From JBGPIT01 sp041485125 (GTDB lineage: Bacteria > Desulfobacterota > Binatia > UTPRO1): a stretch of 5,474 nt of DNA. The notes beneath the pieces were generated by a model that had not been told where the DNA came from, ran no database searches, and saw nothing but the letters and a program-made list of their open reading frames with translations. Of this stretch, positions 1 to 5,251 are shown piece after piece; position 1 is the first letter of the stretch; each line of letters starts with the position of its first letter. The translations under genes were made by a program, and so were the position numbers. The DNA lies in assembly GCA_041485125.1 (NCBI GenBank), contig JBGPIT010000348.1, forward strand, positions 1-5,474. The letters are read 5' to 3'.

Positions 1-76
1 CGCCCGGCGTCACCTCGCGCCGCCGAACCAGATCCGCCTGTGCCGTCGCGTCGAGATTCGCAAGCTCGTCGTTCAT
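1..76 (-). CDS. Probable amidase (amidase signature family), N-terminal fragment
   Basis: Only the first 25 codons are inside the window; the gene continues beyond the left edge. They read MNDELANLDATAQADLVRRR followed by EVTPG. The pattern of a short acidic start, then 'DATAQA-LVRR-EV-P', is what amidase signature enzymes (GatA/AtzF-like amidohydrolases using a Ser-Ser-Lys triad) typically show before their first helix. The catalytic residues lie outside the window, so the substrate cannot be judged; members hydrolyse amide bonds in the cytoplasm. The start is supported by a purine-rich GAGGAG ribosome-binding site just upstream (minus strand) and by the family-like N-terminus. The preceding lipoprotein frame is still open here, so the two genes may overlap or be translationally coupled. 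The family call rests on N-terminal resemblance alone. Confidence 0.62.
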   Translation of the reverse strand, partial: MNDELANLDATAQADLVRRREVTPG

Positions 77-407
77 CGTCGCTCCTCGGGCGCCGCGCGC
101 CGGGCTGACCGTGCTCGCGCACCTGGCGTCGACTTTCGAACCGCCGATGCTCGCGCCCGTGATCGCGGTCGTGATCCCAATCCCCTCGCCGCCACCCGTC
201 GTTCCAATCGCGATCGTAGTAGCGGTAGTGCAGACGCGCCGGCGGATAGTAGCTGTAGGTCGGCCCGTAGTCGTAGTACGGACCGTAGCCGTAGGCATGG
301 CCGTAACCGTACTGGCTGTAGCCGTAGTGCGGACGGGGAACCTCGTAGACACAACCCGACAGTGCCGTGATTCCCAACGCGATGACGAGGATCGTGGTGA
401 GCCGCAT
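1..407 (-). CDS. Tyr/Gly-rich lipoprotein of unknown function, 3' end unresolved
   Basis: The N-terminus has a short positive start (MR), a hydrophobic core (ILVIALGITAL) and a lipobox L-S-G-C with Cys19, so it should be a lipid-anchored exported lipoprotein. The start has a strong AAAGGAGGAGG ribosome-binding site about 8-11 bases upstream. The mature part is low complexity: residues about 20-65 are rich in Tyr, Gly and Pro (HYGYSQYGYG-type repeats), then an Asp/Trp/Arg/His-rich stretch (DRDWNDGWRRGDWDHDRDH). I do not recognise a defined domain. It lies 79 bases downstream of the SDR gene with no clear terminator between them. This frame has no stop before base 1, so it overlaps the amidase start by at least 76 bases in another frame. 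Either the overlap is real, or there is an indel after about residue 100. A competing frame ends in TGA at 73-75, exactly at an ATGA junction with the amidase. The start and lipobox are secure; the end is not. Confidence 0.6.
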   Translation of the reverse strand, partial: MRLTTILVIALGITALSGCVYEVPRPHYGYSQYGYGHAYGYGPYYDYGPTYSYYPPARLHYRYYDRDWNDGWRRGDWDHDRDHGREHRRFESRRQVREHGQPGARRPRSDDERRACESRRDGTGGSGSAARGDAG

Positions 408-486
408 GCCTGCTGCCTCCTCCTTTATCGCTAACGACGCACCACTGCGGAGGCAAATCGGTGAATTGCAGGGCCGTCGAAGGTGA

Positions 487-1464
487 CTAGATCGCGGCGC
501 GACGTCGCAGATCGTCGAGCGTCGCGCGGAGTCCGACGGGGAAGGGCGTCGGCGTCCAGCCGAGGTCCGCGCGCGCACGCGCGGCCGACGGACGGACGTC
601 CATCGTCAAGAAATGGAGCTGGCCGGCGGGAATGAGCGGCGGCGTGCGGACGACACGCGCCACCAGCTCACCGACCGCCGACACACCCTGCGCGACCCAG
701 AGCGGCATCACGCGCGGAGCTTTCCCGCGTCCCGCCGCGGCGACGATCGCGCGCGCGGCGTCGGCGAGGGTCCAGAACGCTTCGCTCGCGATGAAACGGC
801 TGCCGACCGGTGCCCGCTCCTCGGCGAGCACGTGGGCCTCGGCGACGTCGTCGGTGAAGACGAGCGGGAAGCCGCCCGGCAGCAGCATCGGGATCTCGCT
901 GCGGACGATCCGGGCGACGAAGTCGTTGACGCCGGTGGTGACCGGCGCCGGTCCGTACACGCCCGACGGATGGAGAAAGCGCGCCGGCAGACCGCGATCG
1001 AGAGCGGCGGTGACGATCCGGTCCGCGGCCTGCTTCGAGCGCTCATACGCGGTCGCCTTCGGCTGCGGGTCGATGCGGCTCTCGTCGAACTCGATGCCGG
1101 GACGCATCTCGAAGACGTCGATCGTGCTGGTGTAGACGAAGCTCGTTACGCCGGTCGCGAGTGCGGCGTCGACGAGGTTGCGCGTGCCGTCGACGTTCAC
1201 GCGCTCGAAGACCGACGGATCGGCGAGCCACTGCTCGGGCAGCCCGGAGGCGTGGTACACGGCCATGCAACCGTCGATCGCGGAGCGCAGCGACGCGGCG
1301 TCGGTGACGTCGCCGCGGACCAGCTCCACGTCGGCCGGCAGGCAGCTTCGAGCGCGCTCGGGCGCCCGCACCAGCGCACGCACCGGACGACCGCGGCGGA
1401 CGAGCGCTCGAGCAATCGCGTTGCCGACCGTCCCGGTCGCGCCGGTCAGAAGCGTCGTGGTCAC
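487..1464 (-). CDS. NAD(P)-dependent epimerase/dehydratase-like protein (extended SDR)
   Basis: A 325-residue extended short-chain dehydrogenase/reductase. The Rossmann nucleotide-binding motif is at the extreme N-terminus (TGATGTVG, G8-x-x-G11-x-x-G14). The catalytic pair is Tyr140 and Lys144 (YERSK), with Thr112/Ser113 in the VYTST strand as the third catalytic position. Other family landmarks are the NVDGTRNLVDAA helix near residue 90 and HPSGVYGP after the active site. Length and motifs fit the group that includes dihydroflavonol-4-reductase-like, 3-beta-HSD-like and nucleotide-sugar epimerase proteins. The C-terminal substrate domain gives no specific substrate. The GTG start is chosen because the Rossmann strand begins at residue 2; the frame is open much further upstream, but only by running into the regulator gene. 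An alternative GTG lies about 22 codons upstream. It is separated from the upstream regulator by 130 bases and may be expressed separately. No signal peptide is seen, so it is probably cytoplasmic. Confidence 0.88.
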   Translation of the reverse strand: MTTTLLTGATGTVGNAIARALVRRGRPVRALVRAPERARSCLPADVELVRGDVTDAASLRSAIDGCMAVYHASGLPEQWLADPSVFERVNVDGTRNLVDAALATGVTSFVYTSTIDVFEMRPGIEFDESRIDPQPKATAYERSKQAADRIVTAALDRGLPARFLHPSGVYGPAPVTTGVNDFVARIVRSEIPMLLPGGFPLVFTDDVAEAHVLAEERAPVGSRFIASEAFWTLADAARAIVAAAGRGKAPRVMPLWVAQGVSAVGELVARVVRTPPLIPAGQLHFLTMDVRPSAARARADLGWTPTPFPVGLRATLDDLRRRAAI

Positions 1465-1501
1465 CGCGTCACCGATTCGCGCCGTGCTCGCACCACGCGC
1501 G

Positions 1502-1530
1502 GCGTAACGTGCGACGGCCGCCGCAGTCAA
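1502..1530 (-). promoter_or_regulatory. Weak candidate promoter upstream of the SDR gene
   Basis: On the minus strand a TTGACT box (1525-1530) matches the sigma70 -35 consensus at five of six positions. A 17-base spacer leads to TTACGC (1502-1507), which is a poor -10 box. A start site here would leave a leader of about 30 bases before the GTG at 1464 and would exclude the earlier GTG start. Only the -35 half is convincing. Confidence 0.22.
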
Positions 1531-1594
1531 GGACACGCGGGGCGTTGTTCTTCCCGTGCGAGCGCTATGCTCCGCGACTGCGGGACGTCGAGAC

Positions 1595-2239
1595 TCAGTC
1601 CGGAGGCAGGATCCCGCGCCGCAGCGCCTCGCGCACGAGATCGGTCTGCGAGCGCAGGCCGAGCTTGCGCATGAGGTTCGCGCGGTGCACCTCGACGGTG
1701 CGCGGGCTGATCCCGAGCTGCGCGCCCACCGCCGCGTTGGTGCGACCCTCCGCGGCAAGCGCGAGCACTTCCCGCTCGCGCGCGGTGAGGACGCGGTACG
1801 GATCGACGCCGGCCTCGCGCGACGTGGACACGCCGTTCAGGTCGCCTTCGCTGAGCGGCGGCGAGACGTGGCACTGCCCGCCGGCGACGGTGCGGACGGC
1901 CTCGATGAGCTCGGTCGCCGGCGCCGTCTTCACCACGTAGCCGGTAGCGCCGTTGGCGAAAGCCTCCTGGAGATAACGGCGGTTGGCTTGCGTCGACAGA
2001 ATGACCACCCACGTACCGGGGTGGCGCTGCCGGACTTGGCGCGTGAGGTCGAAGCCGGACAAGCGCCGCATCGCCAATTCCGTGACGAGGACGGTCGGCT
2101 GCAAGCGCCCGACCAGGTCGAGGGCCTCGATGCCGTCGGCGCCCTCGCCCACGACCTCGATGTCCCCAGCCCCCTCGATCACGGCGCGCAGTCCTTGCCG
2201 CACCATGTGAAGATCGTCCGCGAGCACGATGCGAATCAT
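1595..2239 (-). CDS. Atypical NarL/FixJ-family response regulator lacking the phosphoacceptor Asp
   Basis: A 214-residue protein with an N-terminal receiver domain (about 1-120) and a C-terminal LuxR/GerE helix-turn-helix (about 148-210; LTAREREVLALAAEG, then ISPRTVEVHRANLMRKL). It should bind DNA as a transcription regulator. The receiver keeps the acidic pair D8-D9, Ser82 and Lys104 (YVVK). However, the phosphoacceptor position reads PTVLVTELAM, so the usual Asp is Glu54 (codon GAA at 2078-2080), and the usual Pro after the Met is Arg. Family knowledge says Asp-to-Glu blocks normal phosphotransfer and can mimic phosphorylation, so activity independent of a kinase is inferred. The start at 2239 gives the canonical MIRIVLADD opening. 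No good ribosome-binding site precedes it; a GC-rich hairpin does. It lies 219 bases downstream of the first regulator and is distinct from it in sequence. Confidence 0.92.
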   Translation of the reverse strand: MIRIVLADDLHMVRQGLRAVIEGAGDIEVVGEGADGIEALDLVGRLQPTVLVTELAMRRLSGFDLTRQVRQRHPGTWVVILSTQANRRYLQEAFANGATGYVVKTAPATELIEAVRTVAGGQCHVSPPLSEGDLNGVSTSREAGVDPYRVLTAREREVLALAAEGRTNAAVGAQLGISPRTVEVHRANLMRKLGLRSQTDLVREALRRGILPPD

Positions 2240-2256
2240 CGCGTGCGCTGCGATCT

Positions 2257-2278
2257 GCGAGGCTCGGACGCGCCTCGC
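2257..2278 (-). repeat. GC-rich inverted repeat (hairpin) in the leader of the second regulator
   Basis: Perfect 7-base arms, GCGAGGC (2257-2263) and GCCTCGC (2272-2278), flank an 8-base loop. The hairpin ends 17 bases before the ATG at 2239, where no Shine-Dalgarno sequence is visible. No T-run follows, so it is not an intrinsic terminator. It could be an operator or an mRNA structure affecting translation. Confidence 0.5.
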
Positions 2279-2358
2279 TGGTTTGTTGCGTATTGCTCGC
2301 CAGCGACAATGATCAAGAACACGCCGTACCTCTTTTCTACGACGACTACGGTGTATCG

Positions 2359-2376
2359 CATATGCCGCAGCATACG
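2359..2376. repeat. Imperfect inverted repeat in the inter-regulator gap
   Basis: CATATGCCGCAGCATACG forms a 7-pair stem (one pair is G-T) around a 4-base loop, and CGCATATGC overlaps it as a small palindrome. It lies in a locally AT-richer stretch upstream of the second regulator. This is where a regulator site might sit, but no known consensus is matched. Confidence 0.35.
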
Positions 2377-2387
2377 TAATCAGGACG

Positions 2388-2421
2388 GGTTCGGAGGATG
2401 AGGTAGGGAAAGGTTCGGAGG
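2388..2421. repeat. 10-bp direct repeat GGTTCGGAGG, two copies
   Basis: Identical copies at 2388-2397 and 2412-2421 start 24 bases apart, in the non-coding gap between the two regulators. Read on the minus strand each copy is CCTCCGAACC. Spacing of roughly two helical turns and the position upstream of a regulator gene suggest a possible tandem binding site. A chance duplication cannot be excluded. Confidence 0.5.
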
Positions 2422-2458
2422 CGATCAAGAGGCGAACACAAACATGAAGCGTGTGTTT

Positions 2459-3100
2459 TTACTCGTCCGGGATCGTCAAGCCCATCCGTGCCGCATATCG
2501 CACGAGACCTGCGATGTCATGTATCTCGAGATGCTCCATCAGCTGCGCGCGATACGTGTCGACCGTTTTCGCGCTTATGATCAAACGCGTAGCGATTTGC
2601 CGCCGCGTATAGCCTTTCGCGAGCAGCTGGAGGATCTCGAGCTGGCGCGGCGTCAGATATTCACGCGATTTCGCGTCGCCACGTCCATAGTCCGCGGTGA
2701 TGTACTTCGCGACCGCCGGGCTGAGATACGATTCGCCCCGCATCGCGGCGTTGATCGCGAAATCGAGCTCGGATGCGGTCGAGTTCTTGAGCAGGTAACC
2801 GGCTGCACCGGCACGCAGTGCGCGCCGCGCGTACTCGGCATTGGCGTGCATCGACAGGATGATCACGCGCACCGCGGGAAAATCGTGCGTCACCCGTGCC
2901 GTCGCCTCGAGGCCGTTCATCGTGGGCATGGCGATGTCCATGAGCACGACGTGCGGCTTGTGCAGCGCGATCAATTGCAACGCCTCACCGCCGTCGCGCG
3001 CCTCGGCGACCACCTGGATCTTCAGCTCGCGTAGCAGCGCGCGGAATCCGGCGCAGACCAGCTCGTGATCGTCGGCGAGGAGGACGCGTATCGCGCTCAT
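2459..3100 (-). CDS. NarL/FixJ-family response regulator, canonical
   Basis: A 213-residue two-component response regulator with a receiver domain (about 1-122) and a C-terminal LuxR-type helix-turn-helix (about 147-208; LTPRQLEILQLLAKG, then SAKTVDTYRAQLMEHL). All receiver residues expected for phosphorylation are present: D10-D11, phosphoacceptor D55 in VVLMDIAMP, Ser83 and Lys105 (YLLK). It should take phosphate from a histidine kinase and then dimerise and bind DNA in the cytoplasm. The start ATG at 3100 overlaps the kinase stop by 4 bases (ATGA), which implies translational coupling and makes that kinase its cognate partner. The frame is open further upstream, but only by running through the kinase gene, and MSAIRVLLADDHELV is a standard opening for this family. 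It ends in TAA. Its targets are not visible from the sequence. Confidence 0.95.
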   Translation of the reverse strand: MSAIRVLLADDHELVCAGFRALLRELKIQVVAEARDGGEALQLIALHKPHVVLMDIAMPTMNGLEATARVTHDFPAVRVIILSMHANAEYARRALRAGAAGYLLKNSTASELDFAINAAMRGESYLSPAVAKYITADYGRGDAKSREYLTPRQLEILQLLAKGYTRRQIATRLIISAKTVDTYRAQLMEHLEIHDIAGLVRYAARMGLTIPDE

Positions 3101-4698
3101 CCGGCACCGATGGTGAGGATCGGCGTACCGGGGTGCTCCGACTCCGCGCCGCGCATCGGAAAGCGCGTGCGGATCTCGGTGCCGCGGCCGGGCGTCGAAT
3201 CGATCTCGAGCTCCCCGCTCGCGAGCCGGACGCGCTCCTGCATGCTCGAGAGGCCGAGCGTCGCCCCGCGCGCGGCGCGCTCGATCGCGGCTTGCACGTC
3301 GAAGCCGATGCCGTCGTCCCGGATCATCAGCTCGAGCTCCGCGCCGTTGTGCCGGAGCTCGACGCAGACGTGCTTCGCGCGGGCGTGACGCGTCACGTTG
3401 GCGAGCGCGATCTGTGCCACCCGGAAGCAGGTGGTCTCGAGGTTGGGTGCCAGGCGCACCTCGTGCGAGTCGGCGATGAACGTCGCCTCGAATCCCGAGC
3501 GTTGCGCTTGTCCCTTCACGAACCACTCCAGCGCCGGGACCAGGCCGAAATCATCGAGCAACGACGGCCGCAGGTCGAGAGAGAGGTCGCGCACCTTCTT
3601 CAGCGCCTCGTCGACGAGGTGCAGGCTCTCGTGGAGCCGATCGACCAAGGTCGGCGGGTCGGGCGAGAGCTCGATGGCGCGCAGGTTCGCCCCGACCGCG
3701 GTGAGCACCTGGCCGATCTCGTCGTGCAGCTCGCGCGCGACCGCGACGCGCTCCGCCTCTTGCGCGACCAGCAGCTGGTTCGAGAGCGTCTGCAACCGCT
3801 CGCGACCGCTTTGCACCTCTTGCACCAAGCGGGCGTTCTGCAGCGCCATCGCCGCGGGATCGAGAAACGCCTGCAGGCGCTCGGTGTGCGAGTCGGTGAA
3901 GAAATCCGCCGTCGCGCTCACCAAGCTGAGGACACCGATCGTGCGTCCTTTGATCTTGATCGGCGCGCTGATCTCCGAGCGCACCCAGGGCGCCCTGGCG
4001 CGCGCCGAAGCGGGGCCTTCACGCGCGTCGAACGACGACCACGGCTCGTCGGCGCCGAGGCTCTGTCGTCGTCCGTTCGACTGGAGCGCGCGAACTTGCG
4101 ATCGGTCTACGACCTCGTCGAGGGCACCCTCGCCGAAGCCGCGCGAGCCCGCGAGCCGCCATTGATCGCGCTCGAGCAGCGTGATGCTCGCACCGTCGTG
4201 GGGTACGACGCGGCCGACCGTCTCGAGGATACGCTGCAGCACCTCCTCGTAGTCGAGCGTGCTGCTGAGCGCGCCCGCCGTGCCGCGGAGCGCCTCGGCG
4301 AGCAGCCGCTGCTCGCGCTCGGCGGCCTCCGCGCGCTTGCGTGCCGAGACGTCGGTGCCGATGCCGAGTCTCGTCCCGTCCGAGAGCCGGACGACAGCCC
4401 ACGACGTATCGATCACGCGGCCGTCCTTCACGGTCGTGCGGAAATCGTCCCATTCACCGGTCGACGCCTTGATGAATGAGAGCACTCGCGCACGGTCCTT
4501 CGCATCCGGATAGCAGACCACGAACACGTCCATGTCCTCGGCGCGGAGCTCGGCGAGCGACCACCCCAACGTGCGTTCCGCCTCGTGGTTGACGAGCTGA
4601 ATCTTACGGTCGGTGCCGTAGAACATGATCATCACCGGAATGTGGTCGACGATCTTCTGCAGGATTTCCTTCTGAGTTCTGAGGTCATCTACCGACAT
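3097..4698 (-). CDS. Soluble PAS-GAF sensor histidine kinase (HisKA_3/NarX-type)
   Basis: A 533-residue kinase without transmembrane segments, so a cytoplasmic sensor. Domains in order: PAS (about 12-118, ending GIGTDVSARKRAE), a short coiled linker, GAF (about 140-290, beginning after SSTLDYEEVLQRILETVG), a coiled segment, and the HisKA_3 dimerisation domain. The phosphorylated His325 lies in ARELHDEIGQ, which also carries the DxxxQ phosphatase motif D326/Q330. A C-terminal HATPase_c domain has the N box with N434, the G1 box DDGIGF (461-466) and the G2 box GLSSMQERV. The N box reads AQIALANVTRHA where this family usually has AQEALTNV, so the usual Glu is Ile430. The start ATG follows a GGAG site (CGGAGCGCCTATG) and begins just before the PAS domain; the frame is open further upstream only through a relic receiver domain. 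It overlaps the next regulator by 4 bases. The ligands of the PAS and GAF domains cannot be read from the sequence. Confidence 0.94.
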   Translation of the reverse strand: MSVDDLRTQKEILQKIVDHIPVMIMFYGTDRKIQLVNHEAERTLGWSLAELRAEDMDVFVVCYPDAKDRARVLSFIKASTGEWDDFRTTVKDGRVIDTSWAVVRLSDGTRLGIGTDVSARKRAEAAEREQRLLAEALRGTAGALSSTLDYEEVLQRILETVGRVVPHDGASITLLERDQWRLAGSRGFGEGALDEVVDRSQVRALQSNGRRQSLGADEPWSSFDAREGPASARARAPWVRSEISAPIKIKGRTIGVLSLVSATADFFTDSHTERLQAFLDPAAMALQNARLVQEVQSGRERLQTLSNQLLVAQEAERVAVARELHDEIGQVLTAVGANLRAIELSPDPPTLVDRLHESLHLVDEALKKVRDLSLDLRPSLLDDFGLVPALEWFVKGQAQRSGFEATFIADSHEVRLAPNLETTCFRVAQIALANVTRHARAKHVCVELRHNGAELELMIRDDGIGFDVQAAIERAARGATLGLSSMQERVRLASGELEIDSTPGRGTEIRTRFPMRGAESEHPGTPILTIGAG

Positions 4699-4715
4699 AG
4701 GCGCTCCGTAGGAGA

Positions 4716-4739
4716 GCCGGCAATTTTTGGGGGACCGGC
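4716..4739. repeat. Short inverted repeat in the kinase leader
   Basis: GCCGG (4716-4720) and CCGGC (4735-4739) flank a 14-base loop that includes an A/T tract. It lies between the candidate promoter and the kinase ribosome-binding site. It could be an operator or a leader hairpin, but five base pairs are weak evidence in GC-rich DNA. Confidence 0.25.
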
Positions 4740-4764
4740 CAGGGAGCAATCTGAGGCTCGGGAA

Positions 4765-4793
4765 TCTATAGACCATGCGACATAGGAAACCAA
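4765..4793 (-). promoter_or_regulatory. Candidate sigma70-type promoter of the kinase-regulator operon
   Basis: On the minus strand TTGGTT (4788-4793) and TATAGA (4765-4770) are separated by exactly 17 bases, in one of the few AT-rich patches of the window. The predicted start site gives a leader of roughly 60 bases before the kinase ATG at 4698. Both boxes keep the key bases (TTG; TAT-A in the -10) without being perfect. Confidence 0.5.
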
Positions 4794-4830
4794 ATAAATT
4801 CCCCCGCACGGCGCGCATCGTCGCGCCGCG

Positions 4831-5135
4831 CACTCTCGGTACGAAAGCGTACATTGGCGCGTCGGCGCGTAACGAGATCGGCTTCGCGAAGTCCGCGGCC
4901 ATGCCGGCAAAAATGCAGCGCTCGCGGTACCCTTTCACCGCGTCACCGCGTGGCACCGTCATGGCGACGATCGTGAGATGCCGTCCGCTTCTCGCTTCGA
5001 CGCGGTCGATGGCGACCGTCGACGTCCATCAGCACGCCGTCGCAGCGCGCGCTCGATGCGCACGCGCACGTCCTCTCCGCTCGAGGTAACCACCACGCGA
5101 TGTCCGCGCGTCACGAGCGTCGAGGGAACGCGTCG
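4831..5135 (-). pseudogene. Decayed receiver (REC) domain, probably from a hybrid histidine kinase
   Basis: Read on the minus strand, segments of one receiver domain occur in the correct order in three different frames. First, GHRVVVTSSGEDVRVRIERA (5046-5105) matches the strand-2/helix-2 part. A one-base shift then gives CDGVLMDV (5021-5044), the phosphoacceptor strand with Asp at 5024-5026. A second shift gives VEARSGRHLTIVAMTV (around 4954-5001), then AVKGYRERC, AGMAADFAKPIS and RADAPMYAFVPRV down to about 4831. Receivers of hybrid kinases typically read GRHLPIVAMTA, MKGDRERC, AGMDDYLAKPI. The stretch normally following LMDV (QMP-MDG-EA) is missing. The last segment is in frame with the downstream kinase, but the kinase starts afresh at 4698. 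No kinase core is recognisable upstream, so only this domain remains. The collinear motifs make the identity fairly secure; which gene it came from is inferred. Confidence 0.7.
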
Positions 5136-5251
5136 CCCGCACGACCTCACGCGCGCGCGCGCGCCATGGAAGGACGGTTCCGTAGACCTCCGTACGTGCC
5201 GAACCGCACACGCGCTCGTCGCGGCGGCGGGGATCGTCGGCCGGCGCGGCG
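5136..5251. other. Non-coding stretch with an alternating GC run
   Basis: Between the membrane-protein stop and the relic receiver I see no supported gene. It contains an uninterrupted run of seven GC dinucleotides at 5151-5164. I could not recognise kinase-core remnants or a terminator here. Confidence 0.4.

Noticed and set aside
408..450. Promoter for the lipoprotein (TTGCCT-17-TAGCGA)
   Set aside because: The -10 match is poor and the predicted start site would fall inside the ribosome-binding site.
73..456. Minus-strand 127-codon frame overlapping the lipoprotein
   Set aside because: Arg/Ser/Leu-rich shadow without a signal. The alternative frame has a strong ribosome site, a signal peptide and a lipobox. 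Its end at an ATGA junction is noted in the findings as a possible original stop.
1556..2401. Plus-strand open frame of 281 codons opposite the second regulator
   Set aside because: Antisense shadow of the regulator; it has no recognisable motif, and the minus strand carries a full receiver and helix-turn-helix.
2435..2460. Hairpin plus T-run (AACACA...TGTGTT then T's) as a terminator
   Set aside because: The T-run follows the stem only on the plus strand, where no gene ends. The stem is six AT-rich pairs with an 11-base loop, too weak to call, and on the minus strand no T-run follows.
3133..4479. Long plus-strand open frame of 448 codons opposite the kinase
   Set aside because: It is the antisense shadow of a gene with clear PAS, GAF, HisKA_3 and HATPase motifs. 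Its translation is Arg/Ala/Leu-rich with no domain.
4699..4962. N-terminal extension of the kinase from the ATG at 4962
   Set aside because: The extension encodes the tail of the decayed receiver and then non-domain sequence including the promoter region. The ATG at 4698 has a ribosome site and directly precedes the PAS domain.
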